From contig JAFJYI010000119.1 in NCBI GenBank assembly GCA_019022655.1, positions 806,001 to 870,000 of the forward strand: a stretch of DNA of 64,000 bases. The letters run 5' to 3'. The DNA is from Acacia acuminata. Lineage: Eukaryota; Streptophyta; Magnoliopsida; Fabales; Fabaceae. The position numbers and the translations under genes were made by a program. This document shows, in pieces, positions 50,497 to 62,567 of the stretch (position 1 is its first letter; each line of letters opens with the position of its first letter). The notes below the pieces were generated by a model. That model did not search any database, was not told the origin of the DNA, and saw only the letters and a list, made by a program, of their open reading frames with translations.

Positions 50497-51193
50497 CTAA
50501 TAGTTAGGGGTGTTCACCCTCTTCGTCCGCCTGCGCCCACTGAAAAATCGCCCTGCCCAGCCCAAAGAAAAGCAGCCCAAATTGGGCAAGGCACGAATGG
50601 GCTGGGCATTTTTGCGGGCAGGGTGGGCATCGGGCATGGTATGCCACCCTGCCCATTTGACCCTGCCCATTTGACCCTGCCCAGTAGTTATAATATTTTT
50701 TTTAATAGAATAAAAAATTATTATATATATACATATATTTTTTTAAAGATGGTATTATATATTTTTTACAAATTATATATAACTTATAATAAAAAAATAT
50801 TCTCATTTCTTCATCTATTCCCTTTTCTCAACTCGGATGCCCTAGCTGACAGCCGTTCTCTCCTCTCTCGTTCTCCACTCCTCTAGCTTGATGATTTGCC
50901 TGAGCCTGACTGCCTCTCCACTGTCCAGTGCTTGATAATCGGTCACTTCCGTCTTCCAGTTTCAGGCGTTGCTCATCATTCTCGATAAAAAAATATTGTT
51001 TATTAGATATGACTGAAACTGTTTTTTTCACATAAGGTGTGGCAGGGTATTGCCACTTGGGCATGTAAGGGCCGCCCCTTGACCCATTATTGCCCCGCCC
51101 AAAAATGTTAAAATGTTAGGTGATCTTTCAGCGGGGCATCGGGTAAGGGTCTCGCCTTGTCCAACCCTGCCCATGAACACCCCTACTAATAGT
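50497..51193. mobile_element. hAT-type MITE with perfect TIR and TSD (681 bp)
   Basis: The ends TAGGGGTGTTCA (50505) and TGAACACCCCTA (51185) are exact 12-bp inverted repeats, flanked by the identical 8-bp TSD CTAATAGT (50497-50504, 51186-51193). Sub-terminal GGGCAGGG/CCCTGCCC words repeat. ORFs across it are incidental. Confidence 0.92.
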
Positions 51194-51471
51194 ATCCAAT
51201 AGTTAGAGAAAAGGGAAACAATCGCAAGCACTGATGGTTGGTGACCAGTATGGTAACGGAGGAAAAAGACGGACAACAAGGTAATTTTTCACCTAGAAGG
51301 TCAAAAGATCCAATCCAATTAGATCTATTTGTGTCTTTCCATGTATGAAAAATATTGCAAAAATATTTCATGAGACTTCGTTGCAATTTTGAGATTTTCG
51401 AAACTATTTTATTATATTTTCTCTTATTCAAGATTTAGGTGCAGTTTTCCCTATATTTTAAGCATTTTACT

Positions 51472-51820
51472 TGGGCCAGCGATTGGGCCATGCTTTCTTG
51501 GGGTCTAAATTTGGGAACCCATTTCCCTACTCATCCCAGTGCGAGCTCCTACTTTAAAGGAGCACTGGACCATCCAAATGAGATTTATACAATTCAAATT
51601 TTATTTTTAATTGAAAAAATTATTTTTAAAATATATTAATTTAGAAATTATCTTAATTTAAATTTTTTATCCACTAAAATATTTTTTATAAAAAATTAAA
51701 AAAAAATATCTAAATCATCCAAATCTCATCCTGACTACCAGATACTCCCCCAAAAGAGGTGGACGGGAAAAGGTGTCCTTAAATCTCGCCCGCAACAGGG
51801 TTAATGAATAATCATGGGCT
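51472..51820 (+). promoter_or_regulatory. Site II (TGGGCC/T) motifs upstream of RPL37A
   Basis: TGGGCC at 51472-51477 and 51484-51489, and TGGGCT at 51815-51820. Such motifs are common in promoters of ribosomal protein genes and bind TCP-type factors. The nearest is about 190 bp before the start codon. Confidence 0.5.
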
Positions 51821-51891
51821 CATGCTTAGGTTGGTTTTCGCCCTGACCCACAACGACACCGTTCCAGACTATCCAGTCCAGATTTGGACTC

Positions 51892-51899
51892 TAGGGTTT
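51892..51899 (-). promoter_or_regulatory. Telo-box upstream of RPL37A
   Basis: TAGGGTTT, the complement of AAACCCTA, 106 bp before the start codon. Together with site II motifs it is the usual promoter signature of translation-apparatus genes in plants. Confidence 0.65.
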
Positions 51900-52004
51900 C
51901 GGCCTCATAAATAACTTTCCCCACTCCAAGCCTCAAACGGCGGCAACAGGCTTCACTCAAGCGACTCGGTTCTAGGGTCTTCCACTCTCTCTCAGCCGAC
52001 GAAA

Positions 52005-54146
52005 ATGGTACTCCATCTGTCCATTATTCTGTGTTTGTCGTTGTAGTTGCTGAAATATTCGAATTATATTGAGCAATTCCGTATATTTGAATTTGTTTTC
52101 TCGGGGATTGATGTATTGGAGGTTGTTGATCATAAAAAGTAGGCGATAGCTAAGAACTGATGTGATTTCTGTTTAGATGTTGTTTGCTACATTAGCCTGC
52201 AGCTTCCGTTTCTTCAGTTTTTGTAGGAAGATGGTTTTGAGAAAGAACGCGAACGTTTTAACAATTTTGCCTGCTGATTCGAAGCTATAATACCATAATT
52301 TATTATCTGGGCATTAATTTGATTTTAGTCAAGTGAATCAATTGGGTGTTGACATATATGTTTCTGCATTTGTTCTAGTTCATTTTGGATTGTCTTTATT
52401 TTATTATGGGATTGATGCATGCATTTGTAATACTCTGCGCATTACGTATAAAGGAGCGGAATTGGGTAGGGGAAAAATCTGCATAGCTGGCTGAATAAAT
52501 TTGCGAAATTATAGATAGTGTGCCAGTTCAACACGTTTTGTTTCACTTATGAGTTAATATCCCAACCCACATCTAAAAGAAAATATTTGCATCTAATATG
52601 TGATTACCAGTTATTTCTAGGGAAAATCCATATGGGGCCCTTTCAACAGAAAAAATTCCAAAAAAGACCCAAAATTCTGAAAATCCCAAAAAAGACCGCA
52701 GGACCTTTTCTGGTATAAATTCACTAAAACGTAAACAATTAAATCAGTCCCATTAACAACTAAATCAATACCCGTTAACAACTAAATCAGCCGCATTAAC
52801 AACAATATTTTAACAACTAAATCAATCACATTAACAAATAACAACCATATCAACCCCGGTTAACAACTATATCAGCCCCGTTAACAACTAACGTTTTAAT
52901 GAATTTATACCAGAAAATGCCTTAAGGCCTTTTTTGTGATTTTTTTCTGTTAAAAGGGCCCTGATATGCATTTTCCCTTATTTCTATTATCTTGCTACCT
53001 TTGCATTTTCGAGAGACCTTGTTGTTTTCTATTATCTATTTGTAAGACTTTGCTTTACACTTTTTGCTCATTGGTTTCCTTATGTTATGTAGACCAAGAG
53101 AACCAAGAAGGCCGGTATTGTTGGGAAATATGGTATGTTAACGACCCTCTTCTTTCATTATTAACGAATTTTGTGGAGAGGCTTGCCTTTGAAGTAGAAA
53201 TTTGTAGAAAATTATATATGTAAATGTCATGGTCAAGGCAGCATGCTACAATATTTTAGCTATGGCTGTTTTCAAGTTGACAAGCTTTTATCACTTTACT
53301 CGAAAATGAGTAATCTTCCTCATTCTCGAATCTCGTTCTGCTTACTATTCTAGCCATTGTCGTTGCAGTTTCTGATGTATCCAGAGTTAATGTAAATATT
53401 GTTTTGGAATAATGATGTTAATGACCCAGAATTTATCTAATAACAGCTAAGGATCTTAGCATATGTTATCATGCAATTACATTGTGGCTGAGTTTCTATT
53501 CCTTTATTCCTAAACTTCAGGCACCCGATATGGTGCTAGTCTTAGGAAGCAAATTAAGAAGATGGAAGTGAGTCAGCACAGCAAATACTTCTGTGAGTTC
53601 TGTGGGAAGGTATTTACTTATAATTTTTTTAATCACTATCACTCATAGGCTGTGATAGCCTAATAGTAATTATGTGTAGCCATACAACTTCTAATGACTT
53701 TCCCCATACAGTATGCTGTTAAGAGGAAGGCTGTGGGTATATGGGGCTGCAAAGACTGTGGAAAAGTGAAGGCTGGAGGTGCTTACACATTGAAGTAAGG
53801 ATCCTTGATATTTTCTTATTGGGATAGTAAAACTTCTGATCCCTCAAGTTTGTCTCAGTATCTATTTGGTCCTTGAAATTGAGTTTCATACATAATTTTA
53901 CATTGGACCACATGTGGGTTTAGGAACGTGTCTTCAAACCACGTATGTAAGGACTTGTTTGACGAAAATTAAACTTGAGGGATCAAAAGTTTCATTATTC
54001 CTTTTATTATTTTTCAGTCAATTATTATCTTGAAATGAGAGGGTCCTGTCTCTGACCTGCTTCGTATTTGTTGTTTTTACAGCACTGCTAGTGCGGTGAC
54101 AGTCCGGAGCACCATAAGGAGGTTGAGAGAGCAGACTGAGAGTTAA
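52005..54146 (+). CDS. RPL37A: 60S ribosomal protein eL43 (L37a)
   Basis: Exons 52005-52007 (only the ATG), 53093-53132, 53521-53609, 53712-53794 and 54083-54146 join to 279 bases, 92 residues, the usual plant length. All introns are GT-AG. The protein starts MTKRTKKAGIVGKYGTRYGA, continues with LRKQIKKMEVSQHSKYFC, has a C4 zinc ribbon (FCEFCGK ... GCKDCGK, Cys 39, 42, 57, 60) and ends TIRRLREQTES. It is a structural protein of the large cytosolic ribosomal subunit that binds rRNA through basic residues and the zinc ribbon. The first intron directly after ATG (1085 bases) is a common layout in plant ribosomal protein genes. A pyrimidine-rich leader (CTTCCACTCTCTCTC) precedes the start. The gene looks intact and functional. 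Confidence 0.97.
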
Positions 54147-54384
54147 AATCATAATTTTTATTTTTATTTTTGTTGCTTTCAATTCTGAGCTAAAATTTGG
54201 ACGCATGTTTACCATTATTTCTTTTGTAACCATACTTGGTTTAGATTTCAAGAAAGACACCTCTGTTGGCTCTGGTTTATCGAAGTATATCGCTATTTCT
54301 ACTTCAAGTTCAAATAATTGTGTTTATGTTTTCCCTTTGGATAATGAGCGGTACTATCTTTGATTGCCGTCATATTGGTGTGCG

Positions 54385-54419
<35 letters not shown>

Positions 54420-54709
54420 CTTGGGTTTGAAAGGTTTAATTCCACCCCACTGTCACCTCCTAGGCTCTCACCAACAATAGGCTAGATAGTGTTAGAAAAG
54501 TATGTTCACATAATTTGAGAGAATTCCCATCATATATTTACATCATATACAATGACGTAAAAAAGTAGTTTATACTGTCAATCCAAACAAGTACAATGTT
54601 AGTAATTTTGGGTATTATCTCCAACCCTGTTACTACCTTTTCTCTGAAAAGAAGGTAACTGTAATTTTTGTTGTGAAGTAAAACAACCTCCGGACTGTTG
54701 AACTCTGTC
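54147..54709. other. RPL37A 3' flank
   Basis: Includes 3' UTR and a long T run (about 54388-54419). No other gene seen. Confidence 0.6.
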
Positions 54710-54990
54710 CTAGAACTCAATGTGTTTGCCTTTCCCTGAGACGGTCAAGGTGTTTGGTGGAGAAACCAGATTGAGGTTGTCGTCCATTCTTGAAAGAACA
54801 TGATATTGGTGGTTTTGGTTGTTTTGGCAGCAATTTGCCCAATCACTAATCTTGCAAGCTCCATGTTTGTCCCCATCCCTTACCAATACAGCTTCATTGA
54901 TTGAAGGGAAAATCATTGCTTTAGAGGGTATTCCTATTCGCAATACAATTCCACCTGATCATCGAGCCCCTTGAAGTCAGCTCCTTTTAG
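54710..54990 (-). pseudogene. Possible coding relic, unrecognised
   Basis: The - strand frame reads RIGIPSKAMIFPSINEAVLV, RDGDKHGACKISDWANCCQN and SPPNTLTVSGKGKHIEF before a stop, with codon-like composition unlike the AT-rich flanks. Upstream sequence on the same strand has stops. No family recognised; it may be chance. Confidence 0.2.
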
Positions 54991-57038
54991 CCTCATGTGA
55001 CAGGATCAACACTTCCCCACAAATCCCTTTTGATCTTGGTTTCTTCCTGATCATTGCACAAAGGGCATACAAAAATTCTCAAGAAAATACTGAACAATGA
55101 TTTATATGCTTGAAAATCATTAGCTGATTATTTGTTTTCTTCACAAATTTCAAATAGGAATGTTTAATTCAAGGAGAAATTGGGGAAAAGCCTCCTCTAA
55201 TGAAATTTTTTTTAGTGAGAAGGGCATAATAAATTTTTATACACATGACACACTGCAAATTTTGTATATATATACCGCTACTCTAATTTAAGCTATCCTC
55301 ACTAAAAAATTTTAAGGGGAGATTTTCCTCAATTTTCCCTTAATTTAATTCAAAAGTGCCAGTTTTTTTTATTGTATTATTGACTAATTGATATCAGGAC
55401 GAATGTTGCATAAAGGTTTTCGGACAATTTTTTCTTTTTTTCAAAAAAAGATAAAAAAAAAAAAATATATCACTTGAATTTTAAAATTCCAAATCAATGA
55501 TTTTATCGTAGAAATTGTTATTTAAGTGTAATCAATATCTATATTCTTATTAATAAAGTTAATTAAAATTTTGAAATTCAATAAGTATTTACTTATGTTT
55601 TTAAATTTTATTAATCTGGTATCATTGAGATTTTTATCAGTGGCGGCGGCGGGTTATTATGACTTTTGTGAGGTTGACATGACAAAGATTGATGTGCCTG
55701 TGATTACTTGTCAATTACGAAATCCATGTGTAAGAGGATCATTTGATTGAAAAGAAATACGAGTAATAATCAATGCGGCGGACTCATGAAGCTGTCAAAT
55801 TAAGTTGAAATAAAGAATCTTAGACATTGAATAAATGGGTATTCTGACGTAAAAGTACATCTCTATAGTTCTCAGGTGATCTTATCCTAGAATCATACCC
55901 ACTAAAACGTTAATTTTTCAAAATATTCATTATGATAAAGTGTTGCCACAAATCCCAAATTCATGAATGATTACTCGTATATAACATATCTAGAATGATT
56001 TATTGAGATAAAGAAAAATCTTAAATTTTATTAACTCAGATCATAAAATTTGACTTTATCCTTATTTAATACTACCTTCGATCTTAATTATAGAATATAT
56101 TTAATAGATTAAAAGAGATTAAAGAATATATATTAAATTAGTTAACTTTATTCGTTTTCTTAAAATAGCCTTATATAAATTTAACTAATTAGCTAATTGA
56201 CTTCTCTAATGCTATATGTCGGATCCAATATATTTTATTCTGTTAAAAGCCCAACACTTATTAATCCCTGACACTTTTAAGTTTCAACATTGACCTAGAC
56301 AAAAAAACCCAACGTATACTCTTTCACATGGTACTATATTAATTGAGGTGTATTGAAGATATATTTTAAGAAAAAATTGATAAAAATTAGAATATTGTCC
56401 TATAGTTAAAACTGGGAGTATATATTATAACCTAGAGAACAAAGTTAACAAAATAATAAATAAAGGACCACACAGAAAACTTCACCGAGTTCCCTTGTAA
56501 ATTAAGGAAAAAAAGGGTGTTTTGGGTTTTTTTGTTTGGGGGGGGGGGGGGGGGGGGTGGATTCTCTCCCCACAATATCATATTTGGAGATGATAATATC
56601 ATATGACCACCGTACTTGGGACCACCCCAATCCAGAGAGTGAAGATAAGCAGCATTGTCCCACTCATAGAATTAGCGAAAGCAAACAAATTTGGGAAAAA
56701 TGAGACTTTGTTGTGACGTTTTCTCCTATTATTAGAAGCACACATCATTACAACAGAAGCTAAGGAAATATTTCACCAGTTTTTCCAGCACTTGCATCTA
56801 GATTAATATATACAAAAATGAAGTAAAACATAGTAAAGGAAATTAAAACAAAGAAAATAGCCTTTTGATCAAATGGTGCCGATCGGCCTCCCTCTCTACT
56901 ATACAAGCAAGTAACCGGATTTCAAGGAAAGCAAAATGTCAATGAGATTATGACTGTAGTAAAACTAGAGTAAAGACACCATCCTCCGCCATAATCCTGA
57001 AGCTTCTTGATTAATACTGGAAGCAGGAATTAACCGTC
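54991..57038. other. Intergenic region and 3' flank of the MORN gene
   Basis: AT-rich, without a recognisable gene. A run of 20 G lies at 56538-56557. The last few hundred bases are presumably the 3' UTR of the - strand MORN gene. Confidence 0.5.
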
Positions 57039-60000
57039 TCACCTGACTGCAATTTGGAGGCTCTCATTGTCGACGTTATGATGCATTTGGTTTTGCACAG
57101 CCTTAACAGCAGCTACTCTGGCGGCATTGGCTGCTCGATTTGCTGCTGCCACAGCTCTGTTCACTCTTTCATCTACTTTGGACACGTCGTAGGCTTTTTC
57201 TGCTGCTCGCCGTGCCTCCTGTTTGTTCAACAGAACCACAAAATCAGTTGTGAAAGTCAATGACAACTGATATTAACAAGCAACAGTTCATTACTCTCTC
57301 TCCTAATGCTAATCCATATATCATCAATGTATTAAATAAAATCTACGGCAAGCTATACTATTATTCATAAGCTATGAATGGTGCAGCTTATTCTACAAAA
57401 GTAAAACCACTTAGACTAATGACTCAATCTTTAGCATTGCTCGACCATATTCACAGAGTCACAGCAGCCAGCAAAGATCACCCAGACGCCATGTAAACGT
57501 GAAAGAAGTTATTTTAAATCAAGTTTCTTCTTTAATTCTAGCTAACTGAGGAACATTTAACAATAATTAAAAAGAAATACAAATCATAAACAAAACTATG
57601 ACCTGCACTGCATTGAGCACTTTGGAATGATTTACACCAACAGGCGACACAGGATAGGTGGAGTTCTGTGTGCTTGGAACGTCAAGAACTCCATTTTGCC
57701 AGCAACCAGATTGGGTTTCTCCATTTCTAAACGTATACATTCCAAGCCCTTGCCTCCTACCCTCATGCCAGGCTCCTTCGTATCGATGCCCATTTGCAAA
57801 ACGATATACCCCAAATCCATGCATCTTGTCAGCAAAGTATTCACCAGCATATGTGTCCCCATTTCTAATAAAAAATGTTCAATAAATTCCAACCAAATAT
57901 TAGTAGATATAGATATCTGATTCAATTAAAAAAAACAAAGCATTTGTGTAATTGTCTGTATTACTTAACTGATAAGCAATCATACATTTATGAGAAATCA
58001 GAATGAGATATTCAAGTGCAACTTGATGGACAACTAATACTTAACTATATGCATGTACAGGATCCAACTCACTCATATTGAGTAAAAGCGGTGAGTTGCA
58101 CTATCTTTTTACCAGAAAAGAGTAGTTGATGAATATATGTTCAATCAAGTATCTAAAAATTACAATGTTTACTCATTTTGTTTTCTGCATACTATCGCTT
58201 TGATTAGATGTAGACTACACAGAGAGAGAAAAAATCATCACCAATTAACCCAGTAAATGCATTTAATCACATAATATATTGCAAAAGACAGAGAATCCAT
58301 CTAATGCACATAGGGCTGGAGGGGTAAAAAGCTGAAGTGTTGTCCATCAGAGACAAACACTGCATCATAATCACAAATATAACAAGCCCATAGGATAGCT
58401 GTGGGTCATTGCAATTAGAACTTAATACATGAATGGAAATCCTTTCAACTTAGTCAGTTGCATTAAGTGACAATAAATTATAAGTTACATTCATGTTTTG
58501 TGTTACATTCGATGACCTTTGAAATTGAATTAGAACGATGCATGACTAATTGTGCTAGAGATAACCTTCTTCAAATTTACTAGCACTAAAATCTTTTTGG
58601 TCTAAAACTAAACCAACTAAACCTTAATCAAGTGCAGTAATGTAAAACCAGTGAAGAAGTAATTTGTTGTGTTACTCAGAAGCATGCTTATAGGGGTATA
58701 GAACATCCTTTTGCCTTTCCTCAACCTCTGCTTTCCTCCATTTCACCTAAAAGTTGGCCAACAAAACAGACATGACATCAATAATCCCATTTGTAGCTGA
58801 CCTACTTTATTTTTCATCTATCATTCTTTTCATCACTCTTTCTCTCCAGATGTCAATCTTCATCTTTATCCCCTCCCACACTGGAAAACTCCTGACAAAC
58901 CAACCCCCCTTTCTTCTTTCAACATTTTGCTTCAATGGGCTAACATATAATTCCTCCTCGATGACCACTACCCATGCTTAGGATGAAATTGCTTGTAAAA
59001 CAGCACAGTTACTTTTTCTTCCTGGTTTATCAAATATCTTGCTGAAGCACAATGAATTTTATATTCAAGCTCACTAATCCTTAAAGGATGTCATGTCCCT
59101 AAAACTAAATTGGTAGCAGGGTTCATTGTTAGCCTAGGTGTAAGGATTACCCGGCATTAGATTAAAGAGTCAGTTGAAATGCTCTTCCCTAATGGCAATA
59201 TACATATACATACAGACATATATATGTGTGTGTGTGTGTGTGTGTGTACATATATATATTCACTTAAAAATGTTTACTGGGTGTCTATCACAATCTCCAC
59301 CTTTCTTCCTCATGCATCGATATTTCAAATACTCAAAGGAAGTATCCCAAGCTTCTTTCATAGATTATTCACATTCCTTTATCCAGTTCTACAATAGACA
59401 ACTGCTTATGTTTGTTAGATAAGGTACTAGTGTTCACCATCAACTTCCCTTTTGAAACATCCTTGGCTATATCTTTCATCTTTGCTATCCTCCAGGTAAG
59501 GAATGGTTTCTGAGTCTACAAAAGGGTATGGAATGGTTTCTAAGTCTACTGTGTGATTGGTGATGATTCAATCCAACCAGATTCCCAGAGGTCATCCATT
59601 GTACTTGAGGAGGGAAACGAGAAAGAAAACAAGAGAATGGTGGAGAGAAAGTGAACCAAATGCAGGGCGAGGGAAAAAAACTTGTGGACTCATGATTAAG
59701 AAAGTATTAGAAGTCAGGTGAAGACACTATTAGTGTAAAAGTTGGTTTATATACCACATAAGCTCCGCTGCTAGTTAACTTTGAAAATATTTGAGTAGAC
59801 AATTTAGGTTAAATGTGCAACAGTTCGAAAGTTGAGAGACCAATTTGGAAAAAAACAGAGATGACAAGAGACCAAATTGCAACAAATAGTTAACTGAAAG
59901 GACTAAAATATCAATTAAGCCTACAATACTATATTCAACTGTCACTTCACTTGTCTAATGTGTTCTCACATAACAATCTCCCATTGATTTATTTATCCCA

Positions 60001-61643
60001 GTCATGTAAAGCGAGAATCCAAATATATAGTGGAATAACAACAGTTTTCCTTACATTCTACATCAACCTTAATTAATACCAAAATGTTGTACCTTCCAAT
60101 TGATTCCAATTCTACCTAACCCAATAAGTTGAGAAGCAATAGTTTTCTTCCATTTAATTCAGCTTCTACTTATCACAACAAGTTCTGAGACAATTTTCTA
60201 AAAGTGCCTTCTGTGATCAAACATGCCTGTTACTAGTAGACTCAATATGTGGGATAATCATGCACTTCACGAGCAAGGATTTCTCAACCAACTAAACGCG
60301 TATGCCCACTTGTTTATCTAAATAAGAAGAAATCATGCATTTATTGGAACTTGTAACACAATAAGATATGATGCAATAGACACGTATTTCAGTAAACTAG
60401 TTTAGTAGTTTCACACTTCACAGAATAGGCCACAAGCTCTTCATTTCCTCATCCTTTGTCTAATTTCAAAAGAAAGGGCAGCAAATATTATAAGAAACAA
60501 GTTATAGTTAAATTGTTTTTAATGCATAGGCGAGGAGGGAGTACTATAATCAAGATAAAGCAGAAAGAAACTAAATTTCTAACAGTATACAAGAAATCTA
60601 CATATCATAACTAGAAGTCCATGCAATCCCTTGTTTAAATTTTACCTGAAATGGTAGTGGCCAAGCCCATGCTTCACGCCCCATTTGAATTCCCCAACAT
60701 ATCGGCTCCCATCCTCGCAAGTGTGAACTCCACAACCATGAGTCTGTCCATTGGACCATTCCCCAGCATAGACATCCCCAGTATAAAACCTGTATACTCC
60801 AAAACCTTGCCTAAGGCCTTGCCTATATTGCCCACGATAGCGACTACCCCTTGCCCATGTTTCTACTCCATATCCATCATACTGACCATCAACCCAATCT
60901 CCTTCATACCTCCCACTCATATTATAGTAATACACCCCACTTCCAGAACACTTCCCCTTGTGAAACTCTCCCTCATAGACGTCGCCGTTGCTGTAGACCT
61001 GAACCCAACATCCCGAACTTGCTCTCTTCTCCGACTTTTGACGCGACCCAATCGTCCAAAACACAGGCAAAGGCGACCTAGACTTTCCTGAATACGATTT
61101 CAACTTAATTGGAAAGGAACGGGAAAGAAACAGGCGAATAGATGGTAGACGAGGAAGAGCAAGATTGAGAGAGAATAAGAGCGCACAGGAAAAGGCAAAC
61201 GCCGAGAGAAAATCGAGAATGAACGAATGACTAGGGTGAGAGAGGATGAAGTAAAAGAAGGGAAGAGACAACAATAAGACAACACGGAGATGAACTCGCA
61301 GGCGGCGAACGTGCTTAAGGCGGCGGAGGAGTCGAAACGCAGCGCTCCGCGCGGCGATTGAGATAGAAACTAAAGACGATTGGGGCGACTTGAATTGAGG
61401 GTTTGTGGCTTCGGGGAATCGGTACAGGGTGGGAGATTTTGAAAGAGACGACGAGGCTTGGGTCAAAAGGGGTCTCTTGTAGGGCGCAGTAGAAGATTGA
61501 ATTTGAGGATTCTCGTTGAGGAATTGAGCGAAAAGTTGGTGAGGTTGATGATGGTGTTTCTGGTGAACCAAAGAAGGATTGAAATCGAAAGAAATGCCGA
61601 TGCTTTCTTTGCCGATCTGAACTTCAGATTTCTTCTGATGCAT
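57039..61643 (-). CDS. MORN-repeat protein with N-terminal membrane anchor
   Basis: The - strand exons 61643-60646, 57864-57603 and 57218-57039 join in frame to 1440 bases, 479 residues. Residues 1-100 are polar and His/Ser-rich. A basic stretch (about 103-120, RLLRRLKHVRRLR) precedes two likely transmembrane helices (about 121-139 and 141-165). From about 216 to 395 there are seven clear MORN repeats (YEGEF/W-x-G-x-x-xGxG type, such as YEGDWVDGQYDGYG and YAGEWSNGQTHGCG) and a degenerate eighth. The C-terminal exon gives an Ala/Arg-rich helix (EARRAAEKAYDV, then AAANRAANAARVAA). MORN repeats bind lipids or proteins at membranes. The arrangement resembles a plant family often labelled SET7/9-like, but no SET domain is present, so methyltransferase activity should not be assumed. 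Introns are GT-AG; the first is 2.78 kb. The gene appears intact. Confidence 0.88.
57865..60645 (-). other. Large first intron of the MORN gene
   Basis: 2.78 kb with no coding domain. It contains a (TG)n microsatellite at about 59226-59247 next to TA runs. Confidence 0.7.
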
Positions 61644-62567
61644 TACATCACAAAAAATGATCCAATTCGCTACCTCTTGTGAAATCCAAATTGCAAGCTT
61701 TCTCTCTCAAGTTTCAACGAACTCGTGTTCCTTCTTGATGTATGGTAGGAATCGCGAGTTTGTGTCGGGAAATCAATGGAGTGTGCGTGAGAGAAGTTTA
61801 TGGGAAGCAAAGCAAATTACGAAAGGGAAGAGACCAAATTGAAGGAAAGAGAGAAGCGAGCGAGTGGTGAGAGATATCGAGAAAGTGTCAAAGTGGGAAG
61901 CGGCTCTCGCGAGGGATTAATAGGAATTTTACAATTTGAAATTATTGACACTAAATACCCTCTTGGCTCTTGACGTTAACTACAAAGTGCCTTGACTATC
62001 AAGGAAACTTAATTATTAATAAATTTAATAAAATAAATCAATTTGTCATTCTTTATAATTTGGATTTTCTTATTCTGTTGCTATCATTAGCTCTTGTGGA
62101 GGGACTTAGTCTGAAACTTCAATCACTATAAAAATAATTTCGTATAATACAGTCAAAATATACATATTTTATTTGATTTTAATATATCTTTCTCATTTAA
62201 AAAATTATTCATTTATTTTTTGCAATTTGCAATTTTGCGAGAACTTATCAAATTTATTAATATAATTAATTATATTTTATTAAGATGAAATGATTCCATA
62301 TACACACACAAATAAATTAAATAAAATAAACTAGATTAAAAATTATTGGGAGAATGACTATGGATCCCAAAACTTCAATTTAATGATAGTTAGAATTTCA
62401 AAAACTGTATTACGAAATAAATTGTAAATGAAGTTGGAAACATGAGAATATCAATTATAAATAGTGAGACTTAATTGTTACTATTAAATATTCATTGTTA
62501 TAATTGATATGGAATTCATATTTTTAACTTATTTTCATAGAAATAACTATCATTAAGTTAAAAACTT
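61644..62567. other. Leader and upstream region of the MORN gene, then AT-rich DNA
   Basis: The 61644-61920 stretch is less AT-rich and probably holds the 5' UTR and core promoter; no clear TATA box was identified. Beyond it nothing was recognised. Confidence 0.5.

Noticed and set aside
50470..51279. ORFs of 138, 78 and 83 codons
   Set aside because: They cross the hAT MITE boundary and translate its GGGC/GCCC repeats.
57627..57925. ORFs overlapping the second MORN exon
   Set aside because: Shadow frames of the real - strand exon; only one frame carries the MORN repeats.
60651..61091. 146-codon + strand ORF
   Set aside because: Antisense shadow of the first MORN exon.
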